Source: an uncultured Eubacteriales bacterium (GTDB lineage Bacteria > Bacillota > Clostridia > Christensenellales > Borkfalkiaceae). Taken from it: a stretch of 64,000 nucleotides of DNA. The position numbers and the translations under genes were made by a program. Shown in pieces: positions 60,165 through 64,000 of this stretch. The stretch covers positions 641,069 to 705,068 of the forward strand of contig CAJLRM010000001.1 in assembly GCA_905209085.1 (NCBI GenBank). The letters run 5' to 3'. The notes under the pieces are model-generated. The model was not told the origin of the DNA and searched no databases. It worked only from the letters and a program-made list of their open reading frames with translations. Each line of letters opens with the position of its first letter. Positions within the stretch are counted from its first letter, which is position 1.

Positions 60165-60749
60165 CTATTTTGTCGTTTGCCGTTCGGATTTGCCCGCGGC
60201 GTACAGAGAATTTTTGTCCGAGAAGGCGGATACGTTCTTTTTGCGCATACGCTCTATAAAGAAATACAGGGGCGCGCCCAGCGCATATACCCAGACCGCT
60301 TCCGTGGCGGCGAGCGACCCTACGAACGTCCAATAAGTGGCGGCTTTTGTCCCGTAAGACAGATCGCCGCATAAAAAGACGATGACGACGGGAATGACAA
60401 AAGCGTTCAAAAGGACGGGAAAGAGTCCGCCCAAAAAGAGTTTTAAAGCGTGCTTTTTAAAAAATCGACCTACCAGGTAAGTGCCGAGCGCCGCGAATAG
60501 CGTGGCGAGGGAACCTATAAACACGTCGTATACCAAAAACGGGGAGCCAAGATTGGAAAGCATACACCCGATGTAGAGCGCAGGCACCGCCTCGGGAAAG
60601 AAAAGGGGAAGAATGCACAGCGCTTCGGCGGGACGAATCTGCAAAAATCCGTTATAGGCGATTGCCCCGAAGGAATAGGTGAGCGCGACGTACAGCGCGG
60701 CGATGATGCCCGCGCGGCACAGCCGTTTGGCAGTGAAAAAGCCTTTCAT
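60165..60749 (-). CDS. queT: QueT-type ECF transporter S component
   Basis: The 194-residue membrane protein has about six segments and the QueT pattern: AGIIAALYVALTYSFGAIAYNGFLQIRPAEALCILPLFFPEAVPALYIGCMLSNL. It captures a queuosine precursor (preQ1 or preQ0) for an ECF energising module encoded elsewhere. A preQ1-I-like riboswitch directly upstream strongly supports the substrate. The tail is short and charged. Confidence 0.94.
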   Translation of the reverse strand: MKGFFTAKRLCRAGIIAALYVALTYSFGAIAYNGFLQIRPAEALCILPLFFPEAVPALYIGCMLSNLGSPFLVYDVFIGSLATLFAALGTYLVGRFFKKHALKLFLGGLFPVLLNAFVIPVVIVFLCGDLSYGTKAATYWTFVGSLAATEAVWVYALGAPLYFFIERMRKKNVSAFSDKNSLYAAGKSERQTTK

Positions 60750-60759
60750 GAAAAATAGT

Positions 60760-60803
60760 ACCTCGGTTTTTTTATTCGGAAGTGTTCTCCGAAAACCTTC
60801 CGT
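60760..60803 (-). promoter_or_regulatory. preQ1-I riboswitch controlling queT
   Basis: On the minus strand: stem CGGAAG/CTTCCG, loop containing TTCGG, then A-rich tail AATAAAAAAACCGAGG. The tail CCGA can pair with loop TCGG to form the preQ1-I pseudoknot. Its GAGG is the ribosome site of queT, so ligand binding would block translation. Confidence 0.85.
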
Positions 60804-60810
60804 GAAGCAT

Positions 60811-60840
60811 ATTATATCATAGTCCCCGTTTCTCTGTCAA
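60811..60840 (-). promoter_or_regulatory. queT promoter
   Basis: Perfect TTGACA (60840-60835) and TATAAT (60816-60811), spacer 18. Transcription would begin right at the riboswitch. Confidence 0.92.
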
Positions 60841-61169
60841 ACGCTTTTTTATTCCGCGCCGCGGCTATTTTGTGTTATTTATCGTTCTGTGGAATGGGAT
60901 TTAGCTAAAAGCGGACGCAGGGTAAAGACGGATGATGTAGAGGAGGATAAAGATCTAAAATGGGAACGAAACAGCGTTTCCTTGGGGAAAAAGCGCGCAG
61001 ATACCTCAACCATCCTTCGACGCGCCGCAAGCGCGGAGGCGGATTCGAAGACGCTCTTTATCGGCGATAGGAAAAGTTCCGTTCGTCTGTTCGGAAGAAA
61101 ATAATTTTTAGATACGCTTGTTTTCCCGAACGGGGAAACCCCTGTCTTGCTGAAAAGAGCGTTTTTTTA
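60841..61169. other. Gap between queT and yyaC
   Basis: About 330 bases. A 71-codon frame from GTG 60889 has no SD and is not called. A hairpin GTTTTCCCG/CGGGGAAAC lies near 61119-61138. Confidence 0.5.
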
Positions 61170-61808
61170 TTATACCACCGTCCGCGACTTTGCCCTTCCG
61201 TGCAGTTCCCAGAGCAGGGAGGAAAGCCCGTCCGAAATGATCTCCGCCATGGAATAAACGAGATTGAGCCGCGTGGTATTCAAAAGCCCGTAATTCATCA
61301 CCGACTTTTCCGCGACGATGCCCATGATGGAAACGTCGCCGATACTGCCTAATTTTTTATTGGCGCCCGCGCCCGGAAACAGGGGCGCGTCGTTTATTTT
61401 TACAAGACCAATATCCCCTTCGCTCCCCACGGCGGCGTCGATGGCAATCACTTTTCTGCCGCGGTGCGTTTCTCTCAAAAAGGTGCGCATATATTTGATC
61501 TCTTTCGCCGTTACGGGCGCGGAAAGCGTGCCGTATAAAAAGATGTTGAGTCCCTGCGTCTTATATTTCAGCATCGAGCCGACGATGGGACCGAGGCTGT
61601 CCCCGATGGCGAGATCGCTGCCGATACAAAGCACGACGGGAAGCTCCTCCCCCCGCACGGGCAGGGCCGCCTGACGCTGCGCGGAGATTTTTTCCTCCCT
61701 CGTCCGCGCTTTTCCTCCGCCGGGCGTTTCGGCGCGCAAAAATTTATCGACGGCCATCGCCGTGCCGTCCGCGGCGAGTTTATTGAAGAGATTGAAGCAG
61801 TATTCCAT
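61170..61808 (-). CDS. yyaC: YyaC-type spore protein (DUF1256, GPR-like protease fold)
   Basis: The 212-residue protein contains the YyaC core: VVLCIGSDLAIGDSLGPIVGSML, FLYGTLSAPVTAKEI, KVIAIDAAVGSEGDIGLV and KLGSIGDVSIMGIVAE. The family is related to the germination protease GPR and is made in sporulating Bacillota; in Bacillus, yyaC also lies near the origin next to parB. The middle linker (about 28-50) is longer than usual. SD GGAG. It supports the view that the organism sporulates. Confidence 0.93.
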   Translation of the reverse strand: MEYCFNLFNKLAADGTAMAVDKFLRAETPGGGKARTREEKISAQRQAALPVRGEELPVVLCIGSDLAIGDSLGPIVGSMLKYKTQGLNIFLYGTLSAPVTAKEIKYMRTFLRETHRGRKVIAIDAAVGSEGDIGLVKINDAPLFPGAGANKKLGSIGDVSIMGIVAEKSVMNYGLLNTTRLNLVYSMAEIISDGLSSLLWELHGRAKSRTVV

Positions 61809-62009
61809 AATTCGGCTCCTTTTTGTATGCGTGGGTAATCGGAAAGATTATTGCCTTTTTGCGCGCGGATATACGCCCCGCAAGGATTTTTTCCTCACCC
61901 TGCCTCAAAGACTTGAAATTCGTGAAAAAATATGTTACAATAAATAACAAGCCGTACGGATAAAAACTTTCCGCAACGGCAAAAAACAAATTGCGGGAGG
62001 GCAAAACGG

Positions 62010-62726
62010 ATGACTGATTTGCTTGCTTCTTTTCAGATCGCTTATGTTGCGGATATTGTCTGCGCGTTGATATTACTTATATTCGCCGCGGGAGGCGCGA
62101 AAAAGGGCTTTGTCAAGTGCTTTTTCGGACTCATCTCTACCTTGGTGGCGTTGATTTTGGCGATAACGCTCGCGTCGACGGTGGCGGGATGGCTTCCCTC
62201 GCTGTTCGGCTCCGAGGGATTCTTCGCGGGCAAATTCGAGGGGACGTTCTTGAAAATCAAGGGATTCGACGCGGACATTTCCGCGGGCGGCATCACCGCC
62301 GCGCTGGAAAGCGTTTCCTTGCCCGGCTTCCTTAAAGACATCATCGCCAAAAATATCTCCGAAGTCAACAATCTCGCGCCCGGCACGACGCTCGCGCAGG
62401 TGGTGGCGCCCGTCGCCGCGCAGTTCCTCGGATTGCTTATTTCGGGCGTCGTTATCTTTATCGTCGCAAAGATTCTCCTCCTCGTCGTGGAGAAAATCCT
62501 CACAAAAATCGTGCGTTCGTGGTCGGTCGCGTCCGCGCTCAACGGTCTGCTCGGCTTTGCGATAGGACTTTTAAAAGCCGCGTTTATCATCTGCGCGATT
62601 TTGGCGATTCTCTCCCTCATTCCCTCCGAGGGCATCGTTTCCTTCTTCGATAAGACGCTGGTGCTCAAATACATTTACAACAAAAATCCGCTGACTATGC
62701 TTTTGGGTTTGTTTATTAAATTTTGA
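62010..62726 (+). CDS. CvpA-family membrane protein
   Basis: The 238-residue protein has four membrane segments: VADIVCALILLIFAAGGAKKG, LISTLVALILAITLASTVAGWL, FLGLLISGVVIFIVAKILLLVVEKI, ALNGLLGFAIGLLKAAFIICAILAIL. It carries the CvpA pattern of a Gly-x-x-x-Gly end (GLLGFAIGLLKA). A soluble loop of about 70 residues lies between the second and third segments. CvpA proteins affect envelope homeostasis and colicin V export in E. coli. SD GGGAGG. Terminator follows. Confidence 0.9.
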   Translation: MTDLLASFQIAYVADIVCALILLIFAAGGAKKGFVKCFFGLISTLVALILAITLASTVAGWLPSLFGSEGFFAGKFEGTFLKIKGFDADISAGGITAALESVSLPGFLKDIIAKNISEVNNLAPGTTLAQVVAPVAAQFLGLLISGVVIFIVAKILLLVVEKILTKIVRSWSVASALNGLLGFAIGLLKAAFIICAILAILSLIPSEGIVSFFDKTLVLKYIYNKNPLTMLLGLFIKF

Positions 62727-62781
62727 TCCTCCTCTTTCCGATTTTCGCGGTACTGTCCGCGACATTTTCAAAAAAACAAAG

Positions 62782-62811
62782 CGCCTCCCGTACTACGCGG
62801 GGGCGTTTTTT
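62782..62811 (+). terminator. Terminator after cvpA
   Basis: Arms CGCCTCCCG and CGGGGGCG (one bulge), then TTTTTT. Confidence 0.82.
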
Positions 62812-62973
62812 GGTAAAAAGTCCCTCTTCAAGAGGGCAAGAGCAAGGGGGCGGCGGGGCGTTGCGAGAACTTGCGTCGCCGGGACGGGCGGCGAAACACT
62901 GTATGCGAAAAAAGTCCCCCGGGATTTGATAGGCATCGGAAAAGTCAGACATTTTTGGAGGTGCATAAATTTT

Positions 62974-63108
62974 ATGGGTAAACCAAGGACAGAAAGCAGA
63001 AGAGAAACGCGGCGATTTTTTATTTGGTCGGGATTTTCTATTTTCAAAAGGATATTTTACGAGGACAAAGTTTCGGGAAAGGCGAGCCGCAGTCCTTTTG
63101 AAATATAG
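62974..63108 (+). CDS. Possible small basic protein beside the DnaA-box cluster
   Basis: A 44-codon frame begins at ATG 62974, 12 bases after GGAGG. The product (MGKPRTESRRETRRFFIWSG, ending SGKASRSPFEI) is very basic with a short hydrophobic stretch. No family recognised. A small terminator-like hairpin at 63164-63190 follows. It could be a real small gene or the remnant of a larger one. Confidence 0.4.
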   Translation: MGKPRTESRRETRRFFIWSGFSIFKRIFYEDKVSGKASRSPFEI

Positions 63109-63223
63109 CCGAAAGGCGTCGCGGCCCTTTTCTCTTTCCGCAAAACGCTTTTGCTTTTTGAACAAGCGACCTTCGCTAGCGCGTTTTTTCGTCTTTTTTA
63201 TGCGTTATTTACAATTATACCTT

Positions 63224-63536
63224 TGTGGATAACTGTGGATAACTCTACTTTTACACGTGTCCGAACAGGTGTTCGTGGGCAAAAAAGTTGTCGTTTGAGG
63301 GAAAATAGAAGCGATTTTTTACGCCGTTTTTACTTATCCACACCAAAATTTAAGATTTTTAAAATTAAAAAGCAGGCTTTTTAGGTAAGTTATCCACAAT
63401 TTAAAGCTTTTTAAAGGCTTTTTGAGGGAAAATTCGGGCAAAAACGGCGTAGTATGTGCAATTTAACAAAAAGTTATCCACAAAAGCAAAATTTTTCATG
63501 TGGACAACCTCTTTTTATCCACATTATCGTGGATAA
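63224..63536. other. Second DnaA-box cluster
   Basis: Perfect TTATCCACA boxes occur at 63224-63232, 63234-63242 (both as complement), 63334-63342, 63390-63398, 63474-63482 and 63515-63523. One-mismatch boxes lie at 63499-63507 and 63528-63536. The region is AT-rich and free of genes. No DnaA-trio tract is seen beside any box. It may be the dnaA promoter/incompatibility region of a split origin, or a DnaA-titration site. Confidence 0.9.
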
Positions 63537-63603
63537 CTTCAAAAAAGTCCGCGATTGCTTTTTGCGCATACATTCATAATTTTATATCCGATACAAAAAA
63601 TCG

Positions 63604-63619
63604 CGTTTCACGTGAAACC
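63604..63619. promoter_or_regulatory. parS centromere-like site
   Basis: CGTTTCACGTGAAACC matches the 16-bp parS consensus at 14 positions, including the whole 14-bp palindrome GTTTCACGTGAAAC. ParB/Spo0J would load here. Position next to DnaA boxes is typical of origin-proximal parS. Confidence 0.9.
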
Positions 63620-63668
63620 GAAGAGCTTAAAGGCAAGAAACGAAGAAAAGAAGCGGTGGGGAGGAATT

Positions 63669-63815
63669 ATGGCGAAAGGAGAAAAAAGCGGGGCGGATTC
63701 GACAAGAAACACGAAAAAAGCCCGAAAGAGAGAGGCGGCGACGGGTGCGCTCCCTCTTATCGGGGGAGAGAAAAAACATTTTCAAAGAATCAAAAAAGGC
63801 GTCGTTTTGAACTGA
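63669..63815 (+). CDS. Possible small basic protein after parS
   Basis: A 48-codon frame starts at ATG 63669, four bases after a very strong GGGGAGGA. The product is Lys/Arg-rich (TRNTKKARKREAATGALPLI, then KKHFQRIKKGVVLN). No family is recognised. A strong terminator follows at 63881. It may be genuine because of its SD, or a truncated start of a lost gene. Confidence 0.45.
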   Translation: MAKGEKSGADSTRNTKKARKREAATGALPLIGGEKKHFQRIKKGVVLN

Positions 63816-63880
63816 ATTTCTTGCTGTCCGGATGTGGGGAACGTAATCGCCGTGACGAATCGACGGCGAAAGTCGGCATA

Positions 63881-63920
63881 AAAAATCTCTTACCTTAAAA
63901 ATTTTAGGTAAGAGATTTTT
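63881..63920. terminator. Strong bidirectional terminator
   Basis: Fifteen-bp perfect arms AAAAATCTCTTACCT and AGGTAAGAGATTTTT around an AT loop. Confidence 0.9.
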
Positions 63921-63934
63921 GGATTTTGGGAGGA

Positions 63935-64000
63935 GGTCGGCAAGAAAAGAAACCCGTGGAAGAAGGTCGGCAAGGAAAGAAACCCGTGGAAGAAGGTCGG
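63935..64000. repeat. 30-bp tandem repeat running off the window edge
   Basis: Units at 63935 and 63965 differ by one base, and a third starts at 63995. The period is a multiple of three; in one plus-strand frame it reads GRQEKKPVEE repeatedly, so it may lie inside or before a gene to the right. Confidence 0.88.

Noticed and set aside
60889..61104. 71-codon frame between queT and yyaC
   Set aside because: No ribosome site, GTG start and no recognisable pattern.
1..64000. tRNA genes, rRNA genes and CRISPR arrays
   Set aside because: No GTTCGAATC-type T-arm with matching acceptor ends, no rRNA conserved blocks, and no regularly spaced repeats with unique spacers were found by reading.

Overview
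The window reads as chromosomal DNA of a low-to-mid GC, probably spore-forming member of the Bacillota (Clostridia grade; a Christensenellales-like lineage is my inference). The basis is Gram-positive type TTGACA/TATAAT promoters with strong AGGAGG ribosome sites, a T-box and a preQ1 riboswitch, the yaaO-tmk-holB-ricT gene order known from Bacillus, a PdaB-like deacetylase, a YyaC-type spore protein, and a Tn4451-like integrated element. No rRNA, tRNA or CRISPR array was found.

Layout. 1-1.0 kb: three small Cro/CI-type regulators. 1.2-5.5 kb: alaS, cysS and cysE on the minus strand, with cysE-cysS behind a cysteine T-box. 6.1-10.6 kb: an orphan regulator-like protein, a DeoR regulator, an XRE repressor with three operators facing two Cys-rich mini-proteins, and a uracil permease. 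11.8-14.9 kb: an AT-rich island with a lipoprotein protease, a putative membrane toxin and two related immunity-like genes separated by an orphan toxin tip. 15.6-17.3 kb: an SSB-like protein and a PdaB-like deacetylase flanked by an exact inverted repeat. 18.3-21.6 kb: an sdpR-sdpI-natA-natB operon. 22.4-32.8 kb: a broken flavin-oxidase gene, YoaP, a leaderless small gene, AsnC plus aminotransferase, greA, lysS, a membrane protein and a YaaO-like decarboxylase. 33.3-36.6 kb: tmk, holB, ricT. 36.7-40.6 kb: an integrated element with a large serine recombinase, TnpW, TnpV and a repeat array.

41.3-47.7 kb holds the replication-origin neighbourhood: jag, yidC, yidD, rnpA, rpmH and dnaN all run leftward, away from a DnaA-box cluster with a complete Bacillus-type unwinding element (DnaA-trios, GC-rich spacer, DnaA box). 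Rightward come rsmG, a SLOG protein, an unidentified structured RNA, and a 9-kb NfeD/flotillin locus (50.4-59.4 kb). That locus carries a truncated flotillin, a full flotillin and four divergent members of a two-transmembrane protein family I do not recognise. Then follow a VOC protein, queT under a preQ1 switch, yyaC and cvpA. At 63.2-63.6 kb there is a second cluster of six perfect DnaA boxes followed by a near-perfect parS site. dnaA itself is not in the window.

The most unusual material is the flotillin locus, the split origin region, the putative toxin island and the invertible-looking deacetylase gene. Function calls on unrecognised genes are limited to visible topology and motifs.
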